A DNA stretch of 64,000 bases, taken from NCBI RefSeq assembly GCF_029714365.1, contig NZ_CP121660.1, forward strand, positions 868,001-932,000. Direction: 5' to 3'. The translations under genes were made by a program, and so were the position numbers. This DNA comes from Sinorhizobium terangae. GTDB taxonomy: Bacteria; Pseudomonadota; Alphaproteobacteria; Rhizobiales; Rhizobiaceae. The stretch's first letter is position 1; every line of letters starts with the position of its first letter. Positions 1 through 8,984 of this stretch are shown piece after piece. A model generated the notes under the pieces. The model had not been told where the DNA came from. It saw nothing but the letters and a program-made list of their open reading frames with translations, and searched no databases.

Positions 1-423
1 CTTGTCGGCGCATACGGCCGCAGGGCGCAGGGCGAGTGGACGCTGGACAGCCTCTATGCGCTCTTTCCGGTTCTGAAAGAGCGGCGCAAGAGCCCGGCGA
101 TGGCCCTCTCCGGCGGCCAGCAACAAATGGTGGCGATCTGTCGGGCGCTCATGTCGAATCCGAGCGTGCTGCTTTGCGACGAGATCAGCCTCGGTCTCGC
201 GCCGGCAGTCGTGCGCGCTATCTATGCCGCCTTTCCGCGCATTCGCGCAAGCGGCGCCTCCATAGTCATCGTCGAGCAGGACATCGGCCAGGCGCTGAAA
301 GTTGCTGGCCGCGTCTACTGCATGATGGAGGGACGGATCACGCTCTCCGGCCGCGCGTCGGAGCTTGGCCATGATGAGATCCACAAGGCTTACTTCGGAG
401 CGGAGCGCCATGAACTGGCTTGA
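1..423 (+). CDS. livF: Branched-chain amino acid-type ABC transporter ATP-binding protein, LivF-like (5' end missing)
   Basis: The gene enters from the left edge; 140 residues of the C-terminal part are visible. The ABC signature (LSGGQQQM, from about visible residue 39), the Walker B segment ending DEISLGLAP and the H-loop region (IVEQDIGQAL, here Gln rather than His before Asp) fit the LivF/UrtE branch of HAAT-family ATPases, which power uptake of amino acids and, in catabolic clusters, aromatic acids. The LivF-typical 'SLGLAP' motif is intact. Its stop overlaps the following livH start by 14 bases, so translation is probably coupled. The Walker A region lies outside the window. The substrate cannot be read from the ATPase; the downstream hydroxylase and dioxygenase genes suggest an aromatic compound. 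Confidence 0.93.
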   Translation, partial: LVGAYGRRAQGEWTLDSLYALFPVLKERRKSPAMALSGGQQQMVAICRALMSNPSVLLCDEISLGLAPAVVRAIYAAFPRIRASGASIVIVEQDIGQALKVAGRVYCMMEGRITLSGRASELGHDEIHKAYFGAERHELA

Positions 424-1273
424 TACCATTCTTCAAGGCGTGCTGCTCGGCGGGCTCTACGCGCTTTTCGCTGCCGGCTTGAGCCTCGTTTTCGGAATCA
501 TGCGGCTTGTGAACCTCGCCCATGGCGACCTGATCGTGCTCGCCGCTTTCGTCATTCTTGCGCTTGTCACCGCGCTCGGCGTCAGCCCCTTCGTCGCCGC
601 GCTCATTGCTGCCCCGCTGATGTTTGCTGCCGGTTGGGCGCTGCAATATTTCCTGCTCAATCGCGCGCTCGGCAAGGACATCCTGCCGCCATTGCTCGTG
701 ACCTTCGGCCTGTCGATCGTGATCCAGAATGGACTGCTCGAAGGTTTTTCCGCCGATAGCCGCCGCGTCTCGACCGGCAGCCTCGAATCGGCATCGATCG
801 CGCTTGGCCCCGTCAATGCCGGCATCATGCCGCTGATGACCTTTCTTTCTGCGGTTGCCGTTATCGTCTGCCTCAACCAGCTGATCTATCGCACTGCCGT
901 CGGCCGCGCCTTTCGCGCCACCTCGGACGATCCGGTAACTGCAGGCCTGATGGGCATCCGCCCGCAAAGGATGTTCGCGCTTGCAACCGGCCTGGCGATG
1001 GTGGTCGTGACTATTGCAGCCCTTTATCTCGGCACGCGCGCCAATTTCGAACCGACGTCAGGACCGGCGCGGCTGATCTACGCCTTCGAGGCTGTCATCA
1101 TCGGCGGACTTGGCTCGCTCTGGGGCACGCTTGCCGGTGGCGTCATTCTGGGAATCGCGCAGACGGTCGGCGCTGCAATCAACCCCGAATGGCAGATCCT
1201 CACCGGGCATCTCGCCTTTCTCCTGGTTCTCCTTTTCAAACCGCGCGGCCTTTTCCCGCGCGCCGTGGATTGA
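410..1273 (+). CDS. livH: Branched-chain amino acid-type ABC transporter permease, LivH-like
   Basis: This 287-residue integral membrane protein starts MNWLDTILQG and carries the LivH hallmarks: the N-terminal GGLYALFAAGLSLVFGIMRLVNLAHGD region and a C-terminal EAVIIGGLGSLWGTLAGG loop, which is the contact site for the ATPase. About eight hydrophobic segments are visible. I chose the ATG at 410 because it follows a purine-rich GGAGCGGAG stretch and gives the family-typical N terminus; an upstream ATG at 365 would add a non-hydrophobic tail unlike the family. It overlaps livF and is followed nine bases later by livM, so the three form one operon with the catabolic genes downstream. Confidence 0.93.
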   Translation: MNWLDTILQGVLLGGLYALFAAGLSLVFGIMRLVNLAHGDLIVLAAFVILALVTALGVSPFVAALIAAPLMFAAGWALQYFLLNRALGKDILPPLLVTFGLSIVIQNGLLEGFSADSRRVSTGSLESASIALGPVNAGIMPLMTFLSAVAVIVCLNQLIYRTAVGRAFRATSDDPVTAGLMGIRPQRMFALATGLAMVVVTIAALYLGTRANFEPTSGPARLIYAFEAVIIGGLGSLWGTLAGGVILGIAQTVGAAINPEWQILTGHLAFLLVLLFKPRGLFPRAVD

Positions 1274-1282
1274 GGTGCATCG

Positions 1283-2368
1283 ATGTCGCTCGTCATTCCA
1301 TCCTGGCAGGTCGAAACCCGAAACAAGACGTCGGCAGCCTTCGCTCTTGCCGCGGGTGCCGCGTTGCTGCTCGCCTTTGCGGTCCCGTTCCTCGTATCGC
1401 GCGGTGTCGTCCAGGATCTGTTCTTCATCCTGACGATGCTTGTGCTCGCGCAGAACTGGAATTTGCTCGCGGGTTACGCCGGGTTGATTTCTGTCGGCCA
1501 GCAGGCCTTCGTCGGCTTCGGCGCCTATGCGATGTTCGCCTGCGTCATCCTGTTCGGTGTTGATCCACTCATTGCCATCTTGACTGCAGGCGTGCTTTCG
1601 ATGCTGCTCGCGATCCCGACCGCCTTCTTCACCTTCCGGCTTCAGGGGCCGTATTTCGCGATCGGGACCTGGGTGATCGCCGAGGTCGTCCGCCTGCTGC
1701 TGGCGCAGTGGAAAGCGCTCGGCGGCGGGACCGGAACGTCGCTGCCGCGAGAGGCGACCCGTGAGATGATCGGTGTCGGTTTGATGCGCGACGTCTTCGG
1801 CATGAAGGCGTCTGCGTCCAGCGATGCGCTGACCTATTGGATCGCGCTGATCCTGTTGGTGTCGACCATCGGCTTCGTCTACGGGCTGTTGCGCAGCAAG
1901 CAGGGGCTTGGCCTGGCGGCGGTGCGCGACAACGAGCAGGCGGCGCGGGCGGTTGGCGTGAATGCGCGACGAATGAAGGCGCTCGTCTATCTCGCCGCCT
2001 CGTTCATGACCGGCATCGCCGGCGCGCTGATCTACGTACAGAAGGCGCGCATCTCGCCGGACGCGGCCTTCTCGGTGATCGACTGGACGGCCTATGTGAT
2101 CTTCATCGTCGTGATCGGCGGCATCGGCACGGTCGAGGGGCCGATCGTCGGGGTCATTCTCTTCTTTTTCCTGCAGAATCTCCTTGCCGGCTACGGCTCT
2201 TGGTATCTCCTGATGCTGGGCCTGATCGGCATTCTCGTCATGCTTTTCGCGCCGCGCGGTCTCTGGGGCCTCTTCTCGGACCGCACCGGTATCCAGCTTT
2301 TTCCGGTTCGCCGCCTTTTGCGGGGCGGATCACTCAATCGAGCGCATAAGGGAGGGCCTCATGGCTGA
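1283..2368 (+). CDS. livM: Branched-chain amino acid-type ABC transporter permease, LivM-like
   Basis: A 361-residue membrane permease of the LivM family, the partner of LivH in the inner-membrane channel. The family motif LAQNWNLLAGYAGLISVGQQAFVGFGAY is recognisable near residues 53-80, and the EAA-like loop (VIGGIGTVEGPIVG) lies near residue 275. The length is typical for LivM. The last eight bases overlap the start of the flavin monooxygenase gene, which ties transporter and catabolic enzyme into one transcript and argues that the transporter imports the substrate of that enzyme. No periplasmic binding protein or livG is visible; they should lie left of the window. Confidence 0.92.
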   Translation: MSLVIPSWQVETRNKTSAAFALAAGAALLLAFAVPFLVSRGVVQDLFFILTMLVLAQNWNLLAGYAGLISVGQQAFVGFGAYAMFACVILFGVDPLIAILTAGVLSMLLAIPTAFFTFRLQGPYFAIGTWVIAEVVRLLLAQWKALGGGTGTSLPREATREMIGVGLMRDVFGMKASASSDALTYWIALILLVSTIGFVYGLLRSKQGLGLAAVRDNEQAARAVGVNARRMKALVYLAASFMTGIAGALIYVQKARISPDAAFSVIDWTAYVIFIVVIGGIGTVEGPIVGVILFFFLQNLLAGYGSWYLLMLGLIGILVMLFAPRGLWGLFSDRTGIQLFPVRRLLRGGSLNRAHKGGPHG

Positions 2369-4115
2369 CATCACTACGGACGTACTCATCATCGGCACCG
2401 GGCCTGCGGGATCGGCCACGGCCGCGCTGCTTTCGACCTATGGCATTGAAAACGTGGTGATCAATCGCTACCGGTGGCTCGCCAATACGCCACGCGCGCA
2501 CATCACCAATCAGCGCACGATGGAGGTTCTGCGCGATCTTGGCCGTGACGTCGAGGATGAGGCCTATATGTTCGCCGCCGAGCAGGACCTGATGGGCGAG
2601 AACGTGTTCTGTACGTCGCTTGCGGGCGAAGAGATCGGCCGCATGAAGAGCTGGGGCAAACACCCGCTGAGCCGCGCCGAGCACCAGCTGTCCTCCCCAA
2701 GCCACATGAACGACCTGCCGCAGACCTTCATGGAGCCGCTCCTGTTCAAGACCGCCTGCTCACGTGGCACGCAGGCCCGGATGTCTACGGAATACATAAG
2801 CCATCAGCAGGATGCCGACGGCGTCACGACCACGTGCGTCGACCGCTTGACCGGCAAGGAGTTCACGATCCGCTCGAAATATCTGATCGGCGCCGATGGC
2901 GGCAATTCGAAGGTCGCCGAGCATGCGGGGCTTACCTTCGAGGGCAAGATGGGCGTCGCGGGTTCGATGAATATCCTGTTCGAAGCCGATCTCTCGCGCT
3001 ATGTCGCGCATCGACCTTCGGTGCTCTATTGGGTGCTTCAGCCGGGCGCCGATGTCGGCGGCATCGGCATGGGTCTCGTGCGCATGGTTCAGCCCTGGCA
3101 CGAATGGCTGATCGTCTGGGGCTACGACATCAACCAGCCGCCGCCGGAGGTAGACGAGGCGCATGCCAAGAAGGTGGTGCGCGATCTTGTCGGGGTACCG
3201 GATCTGGAGCCGCGGATCAAACAGGTCTCCACTTGGACGGTCAACAACATGTATGCGACGACCATGTCCAACGGCCGCGTATTCTGCATGGGGGATGCGG
3301 CCCATCGCCATCCGCCCTCGAACGGGCTTGGCTCCAACACGTCCATTCAGGATGCATTCAATCTTGCCTGGAAGCTTGCCTTCGTGCTCAAGGGCAAGGC
3401 CGGCTCGAAGCTGCTCGACAGCTACGGCGCAGAGCGTGCGCCGGTTGCCAAGCAGATCGTCACCCGGGCCAACAAGTCGATCGAGGAATTCGGCCCGATC
3501 TTCAAGGCGCTCGGCCTGCTTGACTCCATTGACCCGGTGAAGATGCAGCAGAACATGGATGCCCGCTGTAACAACACAGCGGCCGCGGAAGAGCAGCGCG
3601 CAGCGATCCGCAAATCGATCGCCGACAAGGTCTATGAGTTCGATGCTCACGGTGTCGAGATGAACCAGCGTTACCGTTCCGATGCGATCGTTACCGATGG
3701 GCAGGCCGAGCCCGCCTTCACCAAGGATGCGGAACTGCATTATCAACCGACGACATGGCCGGGGGCGCGGCTGCCGCATGCATGGGTTTTCTCCGGCGAC
3801 GGGACCAAGGCCTCGACCCTGGATTTGACCGGCCACGGCAAATTCACGGTTCTGACTGGCATCGGCGGGGAGGGCTGGATCGAGGCCGCCCGCGCGGTCG
3901 GCCGCGAGCTCGGCATCGAGATCGCCGCCCACGTGATCGGGCCGCGCCAGCATTGGCAGGATTTTTCCGGCGACTGGGCGAACGCGCGCGAGGTGCGTGA
4001 CAGCGGCATCGTACTGGTGCGCCCGGATCATCACGTCTGTTGGCGCAGCGACGTCATCGCTGCGGATCCCGTCGCCGAACTCTATCGCGTGATGACGGCG
4101 ATACTCGACAAGTGA
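2361..4115 (+). CDS. FAD-dependent aromatic monooxygenase, TfdB/phenol hydroxylase family
   Basis: This 584-residue flavoprotein monooxygenase (PF01494 type) opens with an FAD-binding GTGPAG motif (residues 12-17) and has the second flavin motif with GDAAHRHPP near residue 313. Overall length and N-terminal sequence resemble 2,4-dichlorophenol 6-monooxygenase (TfdB), which hydroxylates a phenol ortho to its OH using NADPH and O2. The C-terminal thioredoxin-like region (about 450-584) is present. It lies between livM (8-base overlap) and a hydroxyquinol dioxygenase (8-base gap), so hydroxylation of resorcinol or a substituted phenol to hydroxyquinol is the likely step. That substrate is an inference from context; the family is broad. 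Confidence 0.88.
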   Translation: MADITTDVLIIGTGPAGSATAALLSTYGIENVVINRYRWLANTPRAHITNQRTMEVLRDLGRDVEDEAYMFAAEQDLMGENVFCTSLAGEEIGRMKSWGKHPLSRAEHQLSSPSHMNDLPQTFMEPLLFKTACSRGTQARMSTEYISHQQDADGVTTTCVDRLTGKEFTIRSKYLIGADGGNSKVAEHAGLTFEGKMGVAGSMNILFEADLSRYVAHRPSVLYWVLQPGADVGGIGMGLVRMVQPWHEWLIVWGYDINQPPPEVDEAHAKKVVRDLVGVPDLEPRIKQVSTWTVNNMYATTMSNGRVFCMGDAAHRHPPSNGLGSNTSIQDAFNLAWKLAFVLKGKAGSKLLDSYGAERAPVAKQIVTRANKSIEEFGPIFKALGLLDSIDPVKMQQNMDARCNNTAAAEEQRAAIRKSIADKVYEFDAHGVEMNQRYRSDAIVTDGQAEPAFTKDAELHYQPTTWPGARLPHAWVFSGDGTKASTLDLTGHGKFTVLTGIGGEGWIEAARAVGRELGIEIAAHVIGPRQHWQDFSGDWANAREVRDSGIVLVRPDHHVCWRSDVIAADPVAELYRVMTAILDK

Positions 4116-4123
4116 GGACCACT

Positions 4124-5017
4124 ATGGAAGCGCATGAACGAGGTTTTTTCACCGAAGAGAATTCCATCGAGGTCGTGACGGGCCGCAACAAGAACGCCAA
4201 GGACGCGCGGCTGAAGCAGGTGATGGAAGTCGTCATCCGCAAGCTGCACGAGGCCGTGAAGGAAATCGAGCCGACGCAGGAGGAGTGGCTGCAAGCGATC
4301 CTGTTCCTGACCAGAACGGGGCAGATGTGCAACGAGTGGCGGCAGGAGTTCATCCTGCTGTCGGACACGCTCGGCGTCTCGATGCTCGTGGATGCCATCA
4401 ACAACCGCAAGCCTTCCGGCGCCTCCGAAAGCACCGTGCTCGGCCCCTTCCACGTCAAGGGAGCTCCGGAACTTGAGATGGGCGCCAATATCTGCCTCGA
4501 CCAAAAGGGCGAGGACCTGTTCATCCAGGGGCGGATTCTCGATACCAGCGGCAACCCGATCGCCGACGCCGTGCTCGATGTCTGGCAGGCGAACGACGAG
4601 GGCTTCTACGACGTCCAGCAGCAAGGTATCCAGCCGGACTTCAACTTGCGCGGGGTGTTCCGGACCGGGCTCGACGGGCGCTACTGGTTTCGCGCGGTGA
4701 AGCCGAAATACTATCCGATCCCGAACGACGGGCCGGTGGGTCAGATGCTCGACCATCTCGGCCGCCATCCCAACCGTCCGGCCCATCTGCACTACATCAT
4801 CAAGGCCGGTGGCTTCGAGACACTGATCACGCACATCTTCGATCCGGACGACCCCTACATCAGTTCCGACGCGGTCTTCGGCGTGAAGGAAAGCCTGCTC
4901 GCTGAGTTCAAGCGGACGCACGACCCGGTGCGTGCGAAGGAATATGACTTCGAAGGCGACTTCTGGGAGGTGGAGCACGACTTCGTCTTGGCGCGCGTCG
5001 GCGAAAGAGGAAGGTGA
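4124..5017 (+). CDS. Hydroxyquinol 1,2-dioxygenase (intradiol ring cleavage)
   Basis: A 297-residue intradiol dioxygenase with the N-terminal dimerisation/linker helices (about 1-100) and the C-terminal beta-sandwich. Fe(III) ligands are visible as Tyr162, Tyr197, His221 and His223, in the contexts GFYDVQ, KPKYYPIP and RPAHLHY. The spacing and length fit hydroxyquinol (1,2,4-trihydroxybenzene) 1,2-dioxygenases rather than shorter protocatechuate 3,4-dioxygenase subunits. The product would be maleylacetate. No maleylacetate reductase is in the window, so it may lie upstream or elsewhere. The start ATG at 4124 is eight bases after the hydroxylase stop. Chlorocatechol dioxygenase is the main alternative. 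Confidence 0.9.
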   Translation: MEAHERGFFTEENSIEVVTGRNKNAKDARLKQVMEVVIRKLHEAVKEIEPTQEEWLQAILFLTRTGQMCNEWRQEFILLSDTLGVSMLVDAINNRKPSGASESTVLGPFHVKGAPELEMGANICLDQKGEDLFIQGRILDTSGNPIADAVLDVWQANDEGFYDVQQQGIQPDFNLRGVFRTGLDGRYWFRAVKPKYYPIPNDGPVGQMLDHLGRHPNRPAHLHYIIKAGGFETLITHIFDPDDPYISSDAVFGVKESLLAEFKRTHDPVRAKEYDFEGDFWEVEHDFVLARVGERGR

Positions 5018-5022
5018 GGGAG

Positions 5023-5051
5023 GCGGCAAGCCTTGGATACCGGCCTGCCGC
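5023..5051. terminator. Stem-loop between convergent operons
   Basis: A 10-bp inverted repeat (GCGGCAAGCC with GGCCTGCCGC, one G-T pair) with a 9-base loop sits in the 51-base gap between the dioxygenase stop and the stop of the opposing ATPase gene. It probably acts as a bidirectional terminator. There is no clear T tract. Confidence 0.45.
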
Positions 5052-5068
5052 TCCAGCAGTATCCCGGA

Positions 5069-6142
5069 TCAGCTCAGTCGCCGCCCGTCCGCCGCGAACA
5101 GCCGCCGCTGATTGTCGTCGACCGAAAGGGCTATCGTGCTGCCGGCATTGATTTCCGGTCCCGAGCGATATTCGGCAATGAGCGGCTGGCCATCGGCAAG
5201 CTGGCAATAGAGATACTGGGTGCCGCCGAGATATTCGGCAAAATCGACTTTTGCAGGAATGTGTTCCTCTCCGCCGTCGGTCACGAAAAGGTGCTCCGGC
5301 CTCGCTCCGAAGGAAACCTTTTCTCCGATCTGCAAGCCCTCGCCGGCGACGGGCACCGACATCTCGCTGCCCGCGACGCGGACGCGTCCATTGCCCAACC
5401 AGACGGCGTCGAGCAGGTTCATACGCGGCGAACCGATGAAGCCCGCAACGAAGATATTGGCGGGATTTTCGTAGACCTCGCGCGGCGTTCCTGCCTGCTC
5501 GATGCGGCCGTCACGCAACACGACGATCTTGTCGGCGAGCGTCATCGCCTCGGTCTGATCGTGGGTGACATAGATCATCGTATTGCCGAGCTCGCGATGA
5601 AGTCTGGCGATCTCGATGCGCATCGAAACGCGCAACTCCGCATCGAGGTTGGAAAGCGGTTCATCGAACAGAAAGACATCGGGTTTGCGCACGATCGCCC
5701 GTCCGATCGCGACGCGCTGGCGCTGGCCGCCAGAAAGCTGGCCTGGGCGACGGTCGAGCAGGTGGTCGATCTTCAGGATTGCGGAGGCGGCTTTCACGCG
5801 CGCATCGATCTCCACCGTTTCGGTGCGCGCCATCTTGAGGCCGAAGGCGAGATTTTCGCGCACACTCATGTGCGGGTAGAGGGCATAGGATTGAAAGACC
5901 ATCGCGATGCCGCGGTCGGAGGGATCGAGATCGGTGACGTTGCGACCCTTGATCTCGATCTCGCCATCGGTGACCTCCTCGAGGCCCGCAATCATGCGCA
6001 GCAACGTCGACTTGCCACAGCCGGACGGGCCGACGAAGACGACGAAAGAGCCTTCGGCAATCCTGAGGTCGATGCCATGGATGACCTCAAGGCTGCCGAA
6101 GTTCTTGCGAATATCCGTCAATACAACTCCGGTTTCATTCAT
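5069..6142 (-). CDS. Sugar ABC transporter ATP-binding protein, MalK/UgpC family
   Basis: A 357-residue CUT1-type ATPase. Walker A (GPSGCGKST, about residue 37), Q-loop (MVFQSYALYPHMS), signature (LSGGQRQRVAIGRA), Walker B (FLFDEPLSNLDAELR) and the H-loop (VTHDQTEAMTLADK) are all intact. They are followed by the C-terminal regulatory TOBE/OB domain from about residue 240. I chose the ATG at 6142; a GTG 21 bases upstream is possible. It is the last gene of the LacI-regulated GH127 operon, starting four bases after the GH127 stop, and would energise the permease pair at 8098-9902. Confidence 0.93.
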   Translation of the reverse strand: MNETGVVLTDIRKNFGSLEVIHGIDLRIAEGSFVVFVGPSGCGKSTLLRMIAGLEEVTDGEIEIKGRNVTDLDPSDRGIAMVFQSYALYPHMSVRENLAFGLKMARTETVEIDARVKAASAILKIDHLLDRRPGQLSGGQRQRVAIGRAIVRKPDVFLFDEPLSNLDAELRVSMRIEIARLHRELGNTMIYVTHDQTEAMTLADKIVVLRDGRIEQAGTPREVYENPANIFVAGFIGSPRMNLLDAVWLGNGRVRVAGSEMSVPVAGEGLQIGEKVSFGARPEHLFVTDGGEEHIPAKVDFAEYLGGTQYLYCQLADGQPLIAEYRSGPEINAGSTIALSVDDNQRRLFAADGRRLS

Positions 6143-6146
6143 GCCG

Positions 6147-8075
6147 TCACCGCCCGACTTCACCGGCGCGCAGCCAGACGAGCATTTCGCCGGGCGTGCG
6201 GTTGTCCCATAGATGGTAGGGAACGAAGCGGGCGGTCGCCTGGTTCACCTTCGGCGGCGTCGTGCGATAGAGCGTGGGTCCCCAGTCATCCGCGTTGTCA
6301 CGGGCGACGGGAATGTCGAGCGCGACTGCCCCGCGCAGCTCAGCGATTTCTGCAGTCTTTGCCTTCGAGACATCGGAACCAAGCACGATCCCGTTCAAGC
6401 CCGCGCCGTTGTCGGTTGCCTCTGCGCAATAGACGAGAGGCCCGCGCATGAGCGCGACGCGGCCAGTGTCCTGCCGCACCTGCGGATTGGCCCAGAGCGT
6501 GCGCGGCGTCAGCGGGATATCGAGCTCCACGCGGTCGCCGCTTCGCCATTCGCGCTCGATGCGAGCGTAGCCGTCGATCGTTACCTCCGAAAGATCGATC
6601 GCCTCGCCGTTCAGTTTCAATGCTGTGCCTTGCGCCCATTCGGGAATGCGCAGCGACAGCGAGAACCGCACCGGATCCTGCGTCGTGACGTCGAAGCGGA
6701 TGGCACCGTCCCAGGGATAGCGCGTCTTCTGCGCCAACTCGACCTTCACACCGCCGACTTCGAAGTGTCCCTTGCTCTCGCCGTAAAGATGGACGGCGAT
6801 TTCGTCGTCAGCGACGGCGTACATGTAGGAGCCAATGGAGGCGAGCAGCCGCGAGATGTTCGGCGGGCAGCAGGGGCAATGGTGCCAGACCCAGCGATGA
6901 TGCTTGCCCGCGCTTTCAAGCGGGTTCTCGTAGAAGAATGTCTTCCCGTCGAGCGAAAGACCGGCCATGGCGCCATTGTAGAGCGCTTGCTCCATGATGT
7001 CCGCATAGCGCCTGTTCGGGCCGCGTCCGAGCATACGGCTTGCCCAAAAGACGAGACCGACTGAGGCGCAGGTCTCTGCATAGGCGCTCTCGTTCGGAAG
7101 GTCGTAATACTCCGTGAAGCCTTCGTTCGAAGCCGCCGGCCCGATGCCGCCGGTGACATACATCTGCTTGGTCGTCAGGTCGTCCCAAAGGGTTTCGAGC
7201 GCCGAGGTGAGGGTGTCGTCGTTGTATTCGGTCGCGATGTCCGCCATGCCGGAGTAGAGATACATGGCGCGCACGGCATGGCCGACGACCTTCTTCTGCT
7301 CTCTGACCGGCAGATGCGCCTGATTGTATTCGTAGGTCTTCTGGATGAACTGCCTCGGATCGCGGCCGTCGCGGATCGCTTCCTCGGTGAAGAAATGAGG
7401 CTCTCTGCCGCGCTCGTCGATGAAGAACTTGGCGAGATCGAGATATTTCTTCTCGCCCGTGACGCGGGCAAGCTTTACGAGCGCGAGCTCGATTTCTTCA
7501 TGGCCGCAGTAGCCCGGCAACTGCCCTTCGCCATGGCCGAAGACCTTGATCATATAGTCAGCAAAGCGGCACATGACGTCGAGCAGCTTGCGCTTTCCCG
7601 TAGCCTGATAGTAGGCGACGGCTCCCTCGATCAGGTGACCGGCACAGTAGAGCTCGTGATGATCGCGAAGATTGGTCCAGCGCCGGCCGGGCTGCACCCT
7701 CTGGAACCAGGCGTTCAGGTAACCGTCCTTGTCCTGCAGCTTTTCATACATGTCGACGATCGCATCGACCCGTGCCTCGAGCCTGGCGTTGGGCTTGCGG
7801 TAGAGCGAATAGGCAATCGTCTCGATCGATTTTCCGAGGTCACTGTCCCAGAACATCTGCGTCGAGCCCGACCAGGCCTGCAGCGGGATGACGATGCCGG
7901 GGCTCGGCTGGTCGACGTCGATCGCCCTGAGCATCCCAGCCTCGACGCAGCGGTCGAGCAGGACTTCGGCGGTGGATTCGCAGATCGCGTCCTGGCGATC
8001 GCCGAAAAGCCCGTGCACTTCAACGCTCGGAACAGGGAGGGGGCGGAACTGGCGATCGTGTCGAGGTTTGTTCAT
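6147..8075 (-). CDS. Glycoside hydrolase family 127 (DUF1680), beta-L-arabinofuranosidase-like
   Basis: A 642-residue GH127 enzyme with the (alpha/alpha)6 barrel followed by beta-sandwich domains. In the characterised Bifidobacterium enzyme HypBA1 a catalytic Cys sits in a zinc site of Glu338, Cys340, Cys417 and Cys418. The matching positions here are Glu334-x-Cys336 (within AETCAS) and Cys402-Cys403 (within HCPCCPPN), so the enzyme is probably active. No signal peptide is seen, so it acts in the cytoplasm on imported oligosaccharides. It lies between the permease genes and the ATPase of the same operon, implying that the transporter brings in arabinofuranoside-containing plant cell wall or extensin-type glycans. 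Exact linkage specificity is inferred. Confidence 0.9.
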   Translation of the reverse strand: MNKPRHDRQFRPLPVPSVEVHGLFGDRQDAICESTAEVLLDRCVEAGMLRAIDVDQPSPGIVIPLQAWSGSTQMFWDSDLGKSIETIAYSLYRKPNARLEARVDAIVDMYEKLQDKDGYLNAWFQRVQPGRRWTNLRDHHELYCAGHLIEGAVAYYQATGKRKLLDVMCRFADYMIKVFGHGEGQLPGYCGHEEIELALVKLARVTGEKKYLDLAKFFIDERGREPHFFTEEAIRDGRDPRQFIQKTYEYNQAHLPVREQKKVVGHAVRAMYLYSGMADIATEYNDDTLTSALETLWDDLTTKQMYVTGGIGPAASNEGFTEYYDLPNESAYAETCASVGLVFWASRMLGRGPNRRYADIMEQALYNGAMAGLSLDGKTFFYENPLESAGKHHRWVWHHCPCCPPNISRLLASIGSYMYAVADDEIAVHLYGESKGHFEVGGVKVELAQKTRYPWDGAIRFDVTTQDPVRFSLSLRIPEWAQGTALKLNGEAIDLSEVTIDGYARIEREWRSGDRVELDIPLTPRTLWANPQVRQDTGRVALMRGPLVYCAEATDNGAGLNGIVLGSDVSKAKTAEIAELRGAVALDIPVARDNADDWGPTLYRTTPPKVNQATARFVPYHLWDNRTPGEMLVWLRAGEVGR

Positions 8076-8097
8076 GACTTCATCCGTTTGCTGGAGT

Positions 8098-8973
8098 TCA
8101 TTTGACGGCGCCGGCCATCAGCCCGCGCATGTAGTAGCGTTGCAGAAGCAGGAAGACGACGAGGCAGGGCAGGGTCATGACGGCGACGCCGGCCTGAACC
8201 GCGCCCCAGTTGACGGCGCCGAGACGACCGGCGCGCACCGCCATCATCAGCACCGGGAGCGTATATTTCTCGTTGCTCGACAAGAGCACGAGGGCTGCCA
8301 GGAATTCGTTCCAGGCATTGAGGAAAGCGAAGATCGCGACGGTCGCGATGCCCGGCAGCACCAGCGGCATCAGCACCCGAAAGAGCAGCTTGAGGTCGCG
8401 GGCACCATCGATACGGGCCGCCTCCTCGATCTCCTTCGGCACCGCATCGAAGGCATTGCGCATCATGAAGACCGAGAAGGGAAGCTGCAGCGTCACATAG
8501 ACGAGCGTCAGCCCGAACAGCGAATTGTTGAGCCCGAGCCTGGCGAGGATGATGAAGAGCGGCGTGAGGATCGACTGAAACGGGATCATCAGCGTGGCGA
8601 TGATCAAGACGAACAGCACGTTCTTCAACGGAAAGCGGTAGCGCGAGAAGCCGTAGCCGGCGAGGACGCTGACGGCGACGGTCAAGGCGACGGTTGCGAG
8701 CGACACGAGCAGTGAATTGAACGTGTGCTGCCAGACACCGGCGCCGAAGGTGTCGAGCGAGCGATAGGAGTCGAGGCTGATGCCGTTCGCCGGCCACGGC
8801 GGCAATGGCGGCAGACGGGCCTCCGTTCCGTGTCGGAACGACGCGAGCAGGGTGATGGCGAAGGGCGCCAGGAAGAAGAGCGCGATCGCCACACCCGTTG
8901 CGTGATAGGTGGATTCTGCCTGGAACGCCTTGCGCGCCCGGCGCCGGCTGGAGAGGCTCATGGAGGGGTTCAT
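8098..8973 (-). CDS. Sugar ABC transporter permease, MalG-like (CUT1)
   Basis: A 291-residue inner-membrane permease with six hydrophobic segments and the EAA loop near residue 196 (EIEEAARIDGARDLKLLFRV), which docks the ATPase. It is the second of two permeases; the first ends 11 bases upstream. The start is taken as the ATG at 8973 (MNPSMSLSSR); the ATG four codons later is also possible, as both have weak ribosome binding sites. It pairs with the permease at 8985-9902 to form the channel for the sugar delivered by the binding protein at 9969-11207. Confidence 0.92.
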   Translation of the reverse strand: MNPSMSLSSRRRARKAFQAESTYHATGVAIALFFLAPFAITLLASFRHGTEARLPPLPPWPANGISLDSYRSLDTFGAGVWQHTFNSLLVSLATVALTVAVSVLAGYGFSRYRFPLKNVLFVLIIATLMIPFQSILTPLFIILARLGLNNSLFGLTLVYVTLQLPFSVFMMRNAFDAVPKEIEEAARIDGARDLKLLFRVLMPLVLPGIATVAIFAFLNAWNEFLAALVLLSSNEKYTLPVLMMAVRAGRLGAVNWGAVQAGVAVMTLPCLVVFLLLQRYYMRGLMAGAVK

Positions 8974-8984
8974 CTTGGAAAAGG

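Noticed and set aside
5033..6451. 472-residue plus-strand reading frame opposite the MalK-type ATPase and GH127 genes
   Set aside because: It covers two well-identified minus-strand genes, has no ribosome binding site or known motif; it is a GC-driven antisense frame.
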